DNA of 8,291 nucleotides from Gammaproteobacteria bacterium CG22_combo_CG10-13_8_21_14_all_40_8 (lineage in GTDB: Bacteria; Pseudomonadota; Gammaproteobacteria; Enterobacterales; GCA-002770795). Under the pieces are notes generated by a model. It did no database searches, was not told the DNA's origin, and saw nothing but the letters and a program-made list of their open reading frames with translations. The stretch's first letter is position 1; every line of letters begins with the position of its first letter. The translations under genes were made by a program, and so were the position numbers. Of the stretch, positions 1-6,071 are shown in pieces. Where the stretch lies: positions 1 through 8,291 of the forward strand of contig PCTP01000124.1 in assembly GCA_002770795.1 (NCBI GenBank), written 5' to 3'.

Positions 1-1
1 T

Positions 2-1702
2 GATGAAGCCATAATTCGGGCAATTAACAGCCTCTGTGATCAATCTCCTTGTACCGATTTCGTACTCATTGGAGAAGGAACTCCAGCGCTTGATGGTAAA
101 GATGGATATTTAAAACCACTTTTTGATCCAACCCAACCTAGAGTATCTGCTGGTGATCCATTATTTAAAGTTATGCCTCCAACACAGGGAAGCAAAGGTG
201 TCGATATATTTGGACAGGAAGTAGCCCCTAAAGCAGGTGAATCTATAAAGCCAGAGATCGGGCAACATGTGATAAAAGATAAGGAAACTGAACAATATCA
301 AGCAGAAGTGGATGGTTTTGCGATGATACTTCGACATAAAGTCTTGGTATCCAAATACTTCAATATTCAAATCAATGCAGATGCCAGTCAAGCCAACTTA
401 TCTTTCCGAAAAGATGAAACCTGTGACGAGGATCTCTTTAAACTACTCAAAGAGCTAGATATTAGCTACGGGCTCAAGGAAGATAGTATTCGTCGCTCAT
501 TGGATGTTGATGAAATCAATAATCTGATCATTGCAGAAGGCACGCCTGTAGAAGAAGGTCAGGATGCCGCAGTTTTATACAACTTTGCCAGAAAGAAAAC
601 TTGGCGCACAATCGGTAAACAGTATGCAAAGATACAACAACAACCCATTCTACAAATGTATGATCCATCTCATGTTGTTCTAAAAATCAAAGCAGCCGTT
701 AAAGGAACCGATGGCGTCAATGTTTTTGGTGAAAAGATTTTGGCCAAAACAGTCAAAGACATCAATGTGATGGCAGGAGAAAATGTCCATACAGAACAAA
801 AACAAGGCATACAATTTTTCTCAGGAAAAATGAGAGGAACACCAATTTTCAATAAAAATCGTTTGGATATTATTGATGAATTTATTGTAGATGGAGATCT
901 CCACCCAGATATTGGAAACATTGACTTTGAAGGTAATATTCTAATTAAAGGCGATGTGCAAAATGGGTTTATTCTTAAATCCAAGAAAGATATTACCGTT
1001 AAAGGCGTTGTCTATAAATCTTCGCTTTTTGCTGATGGTAACATTGTTGTTACTGCCGGTATATCCGGGATAGGGCCCGGCAATTTTAATTGTAAGGGTT
1101 GTTTAGAAACAACTTACATTGATGAATGCTACATAGAACTTGATGGAGATCTTATCGTCACTAATGAAATTATCGCTTCTCACATCTTTTGTCGAGGAGC
1201 GGTGATCTGCGAAAAGGCAGAGATTCATGGTGGAGATCTTATTGCATTAAGAGGGATCAATGTGAAAGCCATTGGTTCGGAACATCAAGTCAGGACCCAT
1301 GTCACTGCGGGCATGGACTATATCTATGAAAGCCATCTAAAAGCCGCACAAACCCAAATTAAAAAACTCGATTTAGAAGAAGTTAAACTCAATCATGATC
1401 TCTATGAATTTAAGCTCAAACCTGAAATCATCAAGTTAGCCACACCTAAGCAAAAACAAGATTTCAAGGACAAACTTCAACGATTAGCGGCTATCGCCAA
1501 AGAAAAACGAGAGTTACTCGAACCATTGGAGGCGATGAAAGCGGAAGTCGATAAGGTAGCACATCCAGAAATTCAGGTTCATAAAATCATTCAACCGGGC
1601 ACCACCATTGAGATAGGTGAAAATTCTTATCATACTCGGCTGGCCATTAAAGGCCCAGTGCGAGTTATTGATGATAAGAAAATTCGTTTTGTGGAAAACT
1701 AA
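2..1702 (+). CDS. fapA: FapA/DUF342 family protein, 5'-truncated by window start
   Basis: The frame is open from base 2, so the ATG at 173 is internal and the true start lies upstream; 566 residues are visible. Seen: two copies of the DUF342 N-terminal module. Copy 1 has EGTP at residues 25-28 and IFGQE at 69-73; copy 2 has EGTP at 179-182 and VFGE at 241-244. Each ends in a GxxxxxxNK/RHK-type segment. Residues about 285-430 alternate hydrophobic and polar positions with recurring G-D/N turns (GDL, GNI, GDV), as in a parallel beta-helix. About 445-522 is a charged coiled coil, followed by a short beta-rich tail. Known: FapA (flagellar assembly protein A) of Vibrio vulnificus is linked to polar flagellation and binds EIIA-Glc. 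Inference: a cytoplasmic scaffold acting in flagellar assembly or polarity; the stator genes 2 kb away fit but are not in the same operon. The family is certain, the function less so. Confidence 0.85.
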   Translation, partial: DEAIIRAINSLCDQSPCTDFVLIGEGTPALDGKDGYLKPLFDPTQPRVSAGDPLFKVMPPTQGSKGVDIFGQEVAPKAGESIKPEIGQHVIKDKETEQYQAEVDGFAMILRHKVLVSKYFNIQINADASQANLSFRKDETCDEDLFKLLKELDISYGLKEDSIRRSLDVDEINNLIIAEGTPVEEGQDAAVLYNFARKKTWRTIGKQYAKIQQQPILQMYDPSHVVLKIKAAVKGTDGVNVFGEKILAKTVKDINVMAGENVHTEQKQGIQFFSGKMRGTPIFNKNRLDIIDEFIVDGDLHPDIGNIDFEGNILIKGDVQNGFILKSKKDITVKGVVYKSSLFADGNIVVTAGISGIGPGNFNCKGCLETTYIDECYIELDGDLIVTNEIIASHIFCRGAVICEKAEIHGGDLIALRGINVKAIGSEHQVRTHVTAGMDYIYESHLKAAQTQIKKLDLEEVKLNHDLYEFKLKPEIIKLATPKQKQDFKDKLQRLAAIAKEKRELLEPLEAMKAEVDKVAHPEIQVHKIIQPGTTIEIGENSYHTRLAIKGPVRVIDDKKIRFVEN

Positions 1703-1851
1703 CTCAACCACATATTCACTTGCCACTTAGCTATATTTTGAGGGTAAATAGGTAGAAAGCATTCACTTTTGCCAAAAGTTTATCCAACAAATTCATCCCA
1801 TCATCTCAACACACACATCGAACAAAAAACGCTGAAATGATCATCAGTCTA

Positions 1852-1880
1852 TTGACAGCCCCATGGGTTATCTTTATGGT
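1852..1880 (+). promoter_or_regulatory. Sigma70-type promoter of the methyltransferase-like gene
   Basis: A perfect -35 TTGACA (1852-1857) is followed by a 17-base spacer and a -10 TATGGT (1875-1880, 4 of 6 to consensus). The start of transcription would be near 1887, leaving a leader of about 24 bases before the ATG at 1911. The promoter covers the upstream in-frame ATG at 1863, which therefore cannot be the translation start of this transcript. Confidence 0.65.
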
Positions 1881-1910
1881 AAGAAGATCTGCCATCACCG
1901 AGTAATAATA

Positions 1911-2729
1911 ATGAATCTAAAAAGAAAATTAATCACTATTTGTTTAGTTTTAATGGGTAATTTTTCTTACGCTGCCGACAATGTTGATAAATTACAACAA
2001 GTCATTGATGGTCCCCAGCGAAGTGTTGAAAACAAAGCGCGGGATATTTATCGTCATCCTTATAAAACCCTCAAATTTTTCGGACTCACAGAAAGTATGA
2101 CGGTTGCAGAAATCACGCCTGGTGGGGGATGGTACACAGAAATATTAGCCCCCTATTTAAAGGATCACGGACAGTATATTGCTGCAGGTTATGATATACA
2201 TTCTAAAAGTGATTATTACAGAACGAATGCTGAAAAGTTTCAAGCAAAACTAGACGCTGATCCCGAACATTATAGCAAAGCTCATGTCTCGGTTATGCAG
2301 TTACCCGATCAATTAGACTTTGCTCCCGCAGAAACGGTAGACATGGTTGTATCATTCCGCAATGTCCATCATTGGCATTCTAAAGGAGAAACTGAAAAAG
2401 TTTTTGGTGCTATCTTTAAGTCATTGAAACCGGGTGGTGTTTTTGGCCTGGTTCAACATCGAGCAGGCTATGACCAACCCAAAGATACCAGTGGCGCTTT
2501 AGGTTATGTTTCACCAAAAGAAGTGATCGATATTGCAAAAAAAGTCGGGTTTGCGCTTGAAGCAAAATCCGAAGTCAATGCCAACCCCAAAGACACAAAA
2601 GACTACGAAAAAGGCGTCTGGACACTTCCTCCAGTCTATCGTTTAAAAGATCAAGATAAGGATAAATACCAAAAAATTGGTGAAAGTGATCGCATGACGC
2701 TCAAATTCGTTAAAAAGGCTTTAAAATAA
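1911..2729 (+). CDS. Exported class I methyltransferase-like protein (COG4798-type)
   Basis: 272 residues from the ATG at 1911. An in-frame ATG at 1863 would add 16 residues, but it sits inside the promoter and would bury the signal peptide; from 1911 the protein opens with a textbook Sec signal: basic LKRK, hydrophobic core, then SYA-AD with cleavage after A21. C11 is not in a good lipobox, so it is probably soluble rather than a lipoprotein. The ribosome site is weak (GAG at 1900-1902). Rossmann-type landmarks: EITPGGGWYTEIL at 67-79 (motif I, with TPGGG in place of the usual GxGxG), DMVVSFRNVHHWH at 144-156, and SLKPGGVFGLVQH at 171-183. These match the predicted exported methyltransferases of COG4798 as I recall them. 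It stands alone with its own promoter. Substrate unknown; whether it binds SAM outside the cytoplasm is unclear. Confidence 0.8.
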   Translation: MNLKRKLITICLVLMGNFSYAADNVDKLQQVIDGPQRSVENKARDIYRHPYKTLKFFGLTESMTVAEITPGGGWYTEILAPYLKDHGQYIAAGYDIHSKSDYYRTNAEKFQAKLDADPEHYSKAHVSVMQLPDQLDFAPAETVDMVVSFRNVHHWHSKGETEKVFGAIFKSLKPGGVFGLVQHRAGYDQPKDTSGALGYVSPKEVIDIAKKVGFALEAKSEVNANPKDTKDYEKGVWTLPPVYRLKDQDKDKYQKIGESDRMTLKFVKKALK

Positions 2730-2759
2730 CGCGGCTTATTTGTTGCGAGATTGTTTGCT

Positions 2760-2812
2760 AAAAAAATGCCTCTGATGTTCAATTCAAATATTGAACTGAG
2801 CTTCAGAGGCAT
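2760..2812 (-). terminator. Rho-independent terminator of the hydratase gene
   Basis: A perfect 10-bp stem (ATGCCTCTGA at 2766-2775 with its complement at 2803-2812) encloses a second perfect 7-bp stem (GTTCAAT 2777-2783 with ATTGAAC 2790-2796, loop of 6). The two are separated by a 1-by-6 internal bulge. On the minus strand the hairpin runs straight into seven U (A run at 2760-2766), right after the hydratase stop codon at 2828. On the plus strand the following bases (AATATCTTC) are a poor U-tract, so termination of the upstream plus-strand gene would be weaker. Confidence 0.85.
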
Positions 2813-2827
2813 AATATCTTCTAATGA

Positions 2828-3499
2828 TTAAAAATAGAGCCTTAAAACCGTTTCTGCCACACAGGCTGGTTTAGAGCTATTTTCAATTTCTATACTAATC
2901 TCATTCACCACTTCTATACTACGCTTCATAGGCACTAAGCCAATGAGACGTGTTCTGGCGCGTACTCTCAAACCGGATTTGACGGGTACGGGAAAACGAA
3001 CCTGATTGAGGCCATAATTCATAATCATTTTGGCTTCTGGATAAGGGTTTTTCTCGGGATCAACGGTTTCAGTGAGCGTAGGAATAAGAGCAAGGGTTAG
3101 AAAACCATGAGCAATAGTGGTTCTAAAAGGCGATTCTTTCTTGGCTCTTTCTGGATCTGTATGTATCCATTGCTTGTCGCCTGTAACCTGTGCAAATTGA
3201 TCTATACAACTCTGATCGATGATAAACCACTCACCTAAATAGGTCTCTTCCCCTATTTTTTTTTCTAAATTGGCATACATCTTTTTTACTTCTGCCGTTT
3301 GAATTAAAGGCTTTTCTTCATTTTGCTCATCTTCAAAGGGATTAAATCTTGAAAACCAAGGATTATTCAGTGTATTGGTTATTTTATGATTGAGTTTATC
3401 AGAAAGATCACGAAATTTAGGCTCCAGTTGAGCAATGAATTTCGCATTGTTTTGTTGAAAGTGTTCTTTTTTCTCTCTAATAAATTCAACAACATTCAT
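2828..3499 (-). CDS. MaoC-fold (R)-specific enoyl-CoA hydratase-like protein with N-terminal extension
   Basis: 223 residues, ATG at 3499 preceded by a GGAAA ribosome site five bases away. The hot-dog/MaoC domain fills about residues 82-223. It shows the hydratase signature FAQVTGDKQWIH, with catalytic Asp108 and His113 spaced D-x4-H, then a conserved SPF and AHGFLTLAL (123-138) and NYGLNQVRFPVPV (161-173). Known: such enzymes hydrate trans-2-enoyl-CoA to (R)-3-hydroxyacyl-CoA in fatty-acid or polyhydroxyalkanoate metabolism; NodN-type relatives have less defined roles. Single-domain members are about 140-160 residues, so the first 80 residues are extra: a charged, helix-prone stretch (1-45), then an aromatic/proline segment (NPWFSRFNPF, 46-55) and an acidic linker. 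No signal peptide. Monocistronic, with its own promoter-like sequence and terminator. In Vibrio, as I recall, thiI rather than this gene lies beyond pomB. Confidence 0.82.
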   Translation of the reverse strand: MNVVEFIREKKEHFQQNNAKFIAQLEPKFRDLSDKLNHKITNTLNNPWFSRFNPFEDEQNEEKPLIQTAEVKKMYANLEKKIGEETYLGEWFIIDQSCIDQFAQVTGDKQWIHTDPERAKKESPFRTTIAHGFLTLALIPTLTETVDPEKNPYPEAKMIMNYGLNQVRFPVPVKSGLRVRARTRLIGLVPMKRSIEVVNEISIEIENSSKPACVAETVLRLYF

Positions 3500-3524
3500 A
3501 ATAATTTCCGTTGACTGTCCTAAG

Positions 3525-3547
3525 AAGGCCGTACTAAAAAGGCCGTA
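3525..3547. repeat. Direct repeat of a 9-mer in the hydratase leader
   Basis: AAGGCCGTA occurs at 3525-3533 and again at 3539-3547, 14 bases apart, and a related GGGCCT follows at 3551-3556. AGGCC (3526-3530) can also pair with GGCCT (3552-3556). The repeat sits in the presumed untranslated leader of the hydratase gene. It could be a small operator or an RNA fold, or simply local slippage. Confidence 0.4.
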
Positions 3548-3580
3548 AAAGGGCCTAACAGCTGAAATGGGGTTAAAATT

Positions 3581-3609
3581 ATTATAAGTATATAAGTTAG
3601 CTATTTAAA
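3581..3609 (-). promoter_or_regulatory. Candidate sigma70-type promoter of the hydratase gene
   Basis: Read on the minus strand: -35 TTTAAA (3609-3604, 4 of 6), a 17-base spacer, and a perfect -10 TATAAT (3586-3581). Transcription would begin near 3574 and leave a leader of about 75 bases, which contains the repeated AAGGCCGTA motif. The surrounding DNA is very AT-rich, so a chance match is possible. Confidence 0.45.
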
Positions 3610-3898
3610 AGGCTAGTGATATACCCGTGCCACCCCAAGATGAAGGATTTTAGAAAAAGCTTCAGTAGTCATAACAACCACAATGACCCTTTTCGGTGTT
3701 TTAGATAAAGACATCAAAGGAACTCTCTATGAACAATGCTTCAGTTTTATCTTTTTTTCCAGTGCCAAGCCCAAAAGCTCAGCCAAAAATTTAAAATTTT
3801 TCATTCATAGCAACATTATTTTCACGGGTACGGGTATCGTTGAAGATGAATCCTTATTTTGGCTCTTAAGGCCCATAGGTAATCATGCTCTTTAGCAA

Positions 3899-3915
3899 CT
3901 AGGAGCCTGTCCTAG
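3899..3915 (-). other. Small hairpin overlapping the pomB stop codon
   Basis: CTAGGA (3899-3904) and TCCTAG (3910-3915) form a perfect 6-bp stem with a 5-base loop, and the pomB stop codon (3914-3912) lies within it. No U-tract follows on the minus strand, so it is not a classical terminator. It could protect the 3' end of the pomAB message or mark a rho-dependent end. Confidence 0.4.
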
Positions 3916-4817
3916 AGCTCTTGAGTGTTCTGATTAGACTGATTTCCATTGACGATCATAATTTCCACCCGTCTATTTTTTGCTCGACCATCCGCTGTAT
4001 CATTGCTCTCTAAAGACTTGGTATCGGCTAACCCATAAATGCTAAAGCGTTTTCTATCTAATTCGCCTGTACTCAATAACTCTCTCACCACACTGGCGGC
4101 CCTAGCGCCAGATAATTCCCAGTTTGATGGATATAGGGGCGTTTGAATAGGGCGATCATCTGTGTGTCCTGCAACTCTAATTTCTCCCTTTGTTTCTAAC
4201 AAAATTTTACGTATTTTATCGATAACGGGTTTAAAACTGGTTCTTAATTTAGCACCACCAGATGGGAAAGATCCCTGCTCTCGAATGCGAATAAGGACAA
4301 TGCTTTTCTTAGATTGAAGTTCCAATAATCCCGAATTAAGTTCTGCCGAAAGATTTTGAGCCAATTCTCGAGACAGGTTCTCAGCCTCTTTTTCCGCACT
4401 GGCATTTTCATTGAGTGAAGATAAATCAATCGTGGTAGGCTTGGTTGGTGCTTGGGGCTCATTATCACATTCAGGGCTTTCTGATTGTTCAGTTTCAAAA
4501 TCTAAGGAATTTTTGGTTGAATCAATGGTTTCTTGTTGTAAGGTGACAATTAATGTGGGCTTGGGCTTTCCTGGTGAAAATTCTTGAGCAATCACACTGG
4601 TTCCTTTGGGAACGTCTTTTACCTTTATTTCATTTTGCACCCCAAAAGCTTTTGCCATGGAACCTGCAATTTGTTTAAACTTCATCACATCCATTTCGGA
4701 AAATGACAATAACAGCACAAAAAATGACATTAATAAGGTCATTAAATCTGCAAAGGTAGCCAACCATGCAGGAAGCCCCTCGGGGGGACATTTACACTCT
4801 TCTTCTTGATCAGACAC
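3912..4817 (-). CDS. pomB: Sodium-type flagellar stator protein PomB (MotB family)
   Basis: 301 residues from a GTG at 4817. A GAGGAA ribosome site lies six bases upstream, inside the end of pomA, with only three bases between the pomA stop and this GTG; translation is probably coupled. Layout: short cytoplasmic head with CKCPP, one membrane helix at about 17-39, a plug-like amphipathic stretch at 41-60 (MDVMKFKQIAGSM), a low-complexity acidic linker at about 95-165, and an OmpA-like peptidoglycan-binding domain at about 173-288 with GHTDDRP (217-223) and NRRVEI (281-286). Asp24 in TFADLM is the ion-carrying residue, at the same position as in Vibrio PomB. With PomA it forms the ion channel that drives the rotor and anchors it to the cell wall. 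The close match to Vibrio PomB in the first 80 residues argues for Na+ rather than H+ coupling, though this needs testing. Confidence 0.93.
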   Translation of the reverse strand: MSDQEEECKCPPEGLPAWLATFADLMTLLMSFFVLLLSFSEMDVMKFKQIAGSMAKAFGVQNEIKVKDVPKGTSVIAQEFSPGKPKPTLIVTLQQETIDSTKNSLDFETEQSESPECDNEPQAPTKPTTIDLSSLNENASAEKEAENLSRELAQNLSAELNSGLLELQSKKSIVLIRIREQGSFPSGGAKLRTSFKPVIDKIRKILLETKGEIRVAGHTDDRPIQTPLYPSNWELSGARAASVVRELLSTGELDRKRFSIYGLADTKSLESNDTADGRAKNRRVEIMIVNGNQSNQNTQEL

Positions 4818-4820
4818 AAA

Positions 4821-5579
4821 TTATTCCTCAGCCACTGGACGAGATTTTTCTGGTAAATAGCCTTGAAGAAGTTGTTCAATCACTCTGGGATTCTGCCCCG
4901 CTTGAATCGAAAGTAAACCATCAATAATTAATTTATTCGCTAACTTATCTTCCTCATTACGCATCAATAGTTTTTCTCTGACAGGAATGGCCATCATATT
5001 CGCCATCAATGCCCCATATAAGGTAGTTAAAATGGCTATCGCCATGGCGGGCCCAATAGATTTTGGATCATCCATATTGGCTAACATCCCAACCAGCCCC
5101 ACTAAGGTACCAATCATTCCCATGGCTGGTGCAATATCAGCCAAACTCTTGAAAACAGCCGCCCCATCTTCATGCCTTTGAGAGCTTAATTTCACATCTC
5201 CATGCAAAATGCTGGAAACCACTTCTTCCCCATGTCCATCAATGAGCAACCCTATGCCTTTTTTCATAAAAGAATTTGGAATTTCTGCACCTTCTAATGA
5301 CAATAATCCTCCTTTTCTGGCCTTATCTGCCAATTCCACAATTTTGTCGATAAGCTCTTGAAGGTTCTCAGATTTGTAACTTAATGAATTCAGTCCAACC
5401 TTTATTCCTCCCACAAATTGAGGAAAAGTATGCTTCATAATCACAATGAAGTGACTACCAATTAGTACAATGAGTATGGAGGGAATATCTATAAACTGTG
5501 GTAGCCCACCAGCCAAGATCATCGCTACGACCACAATAGCATAGGCGCCAATGGCACCAATTAGGGTTGCTAAATCCAC
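4821..5579 (-). CDS. pomA: Sodium-type flagellar stator protein PomA (MotA family)
   Basis: 252 residues from a GTG at 5579, preceded by GGAGAA six bases upstream. The N-terminus MDLATLIG matches Vibrio PomA nearly residue for residue. Four membrane segments fall at about 5-25, 32-50, 148-168 and 175-198, with a large cytoplasmic loop between the second and third. Residues known to matter in Vibrio PomA are present at identical numbers: Asp31; Arg88, Lys89, Glu96 and Glu99 in the rotor-contacting loop; Asp148; and Thr158 and Thr186, implicated in sodium binding. One difference is Gly97 where Vibrio has Glu. PomA surrounds a PomB dimer to make the stator and converts ion flow to torque on FliG. 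First gene of a two-gene unit; I found no convincing sigma28, sigma54 or sigma70 promoter upstream. Confidence 0.94.
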   Translation of the reverse strand: MDLATLIGAIGAYAIVVVAMILAGGLPQFIDIPSILIVLIGSHFIVIMKHTFPQFVGGIKVGLNSLSYKSENLQELIDKIVELADKARKGGLLSLEGAEIPNSFMKKGIGLLIDGHGEEVVSSILHGDVKLSSQRHEDGAAVFKSLADIAPAMGMIGTLVGLVGMLANMDDPKSIGPAMAIAILTTLYGALMANMMAIPVREKLLMRNEEDKLANKLIIDGLLSIQAGQNPRVIEQLLQGYLPEKSRPVAEE

Positions 5580-5834
5580 CTTATCTTCTCCAAAAAATGA
5601 TTTTTCATTAAAATATGAGTTTGATATCTAAACTGATTTACTCATCCTTTTAGACTAAAGTTTAACTGCAATCTGATATTTATCCAGTTTCTGGATTAAG
5701 TTAATGGTTTCCATTCATAAATTTGTTTAAAATACAGTTCCTGAATATTGATTTGATCTGAATTCACTTTATTTTGCAGTCACAGGGTAATCAGACGCCA
5801 CCTATTCATTCAGCTAAAAATTTGCGGAAAAAAT
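5580..5834. promoter_or_regulatory. Divergent intergenic region between pomA and xseB
   Basis: These 255 bases must hold the promoters of pomAB (leftward) and of xseB-ispA-dxs (rightward). Seen: three small perfect dyads close together: GATA-TT-TATC (5675-5684), ATCCAG-TTT-CTGGAT (5682-5696) and AATGG-TTT-CCATT (5703-5715). The last two both have a TTT centre and lie about 20 bases apart. TAAAGTTT at 5656-5663 equals the sigma28 -35 consensus, but it points toward xseB and lacks a good -10. No clear promoter for pomA was found. Confidence 0.5.
5748..5775 (+). promoter_or_regulatory. Candidate sigma70-type promoter of xseB-ispA-dxs
   Basis: TTGATT (5748-5753, 4 of 6), a 16-base spacer and TATTTT (5770-5775, 4 of 6), with the predicted transcription start near 5782, about 50 bases ahead of xseB. 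A modest match in AT-rich DNA; position is sensible, strength uncertain. Confidence 0.3.
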
Positions 5835-6071
5835 ATGACTAAATCAAAACCTATTGTCCATTTTGAAAAACAGTTAGCTGAATTAGAAAGCCTTGTTACC
5901 CGCATGGAACAAGGTGATCTGTCACTCAGCGACTCATTGAGCGCCTTTGAAAAAGGCGTCAATTTAACCAGTGCCTGTCTAGAGACCCTACATCAAGCAG
6001 AGCTAAAAATATCTCAACTACAATCTCTTGATAAAGACGCTGAACTTGCTGATTTTCCAAGTAATGATTGA
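5835..6071 (+). CDS. xseB: Exodeoxyribonuclease VII small subunit
   Basis: 78 residues, within the usual size of XseB (about 70-85). ATG at 5835 with a GGAAAA ribosome site just upstream. The core FEKQLAELESLVTRMEQGDL (14-33 or close), followed by SLSDSLSAFEKGV and a second helix ending LKISQL, is the standard XseB helical hairpin. Known: several XseB subunits bind the large subunit XseA to form exonuclease VII, a cytoplasmic, metal-independent enzyme that degrades single-stranded DNA. XseA is not in the window. XseB is the first gene of an operon with ispA, whose start codon overlaps its end by eight bases. The placement next to isoprenoid genes is long conserved in gammaproteobacteria without a known functional tie. 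Confidence 0.95.
   Translation: MTKSKPIVHFEKQLAELESLVTRMEQGDLSLSDSLSAFEKGVNLTSACLETLHQAELKISQLQSLDKDAELADFPSND

Larger units (their letters stand above)
3500..3911. other. Intergenic region without a confident gene
   Basis: These 412 bases lie between the hydratase and pomB, both on the minus strand. Beside the promoter and 9-mer repeat they hold: a 33-codon minus-strand frame (3714-3613) with only a weak AGAG ahead of its ATG; a pair of opposed 8-mers, TACCCGTG at 3622-3629 and its complement at 3823-3830; a tandem ACGGGT (3825-3836); and a 17-base AT palindrome (3785-3801). No strong terminator for pomB is visible. A plus-strand frame at 3683-3895 has no family resemblance and looks like chance. 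The mixture resembles decayed or repeat-derived DNA, which is an inference. Confidence 0.5.

Noticed and set aside
670..984. Minus-strand frames inside fapA, pomA, pomB and ispA
   Set aside because: They are shadows of strongly supported genes, without ribosome sites or recognisable content.
1765..1779. ACTTTT-GCC-AAAAGT hairpin after fapA, considered as its terminator
   Set aside because: The stem is AT-rich, only six pairs, loop of three, and is not followed by a U-tract.
3683..3895. 70-codon plus-strand frame
   Set aside because: No ribosome site, no family resemblance, low-complexity Phe/Ser content, and it overlaps short repeats; it looks like chance in AT-rich DNA.
3899..3915. Insertion-sequence end, because of the CTAGGAGCCTGTCCTAG palindrome
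   Set aside because: No transposase, no matching opposite end and no target duplication seen; a simple hairpin over the stop codon is enough.
5580..5834. Sigma54 promoter (GG-N10-GC) for pomAB
   Set aside because: The best candidate on the minus strand (TGGATAAATATCAGATTGCA) has 14 rather than 10 bases between GG and GC.
6028..6063. Upstream TTG start for ispA
   Set aside because: It would add 12 residues unlike the family and overlap xseB deeply; ATG 6064 gives the usual length and a typical coupled overlap.
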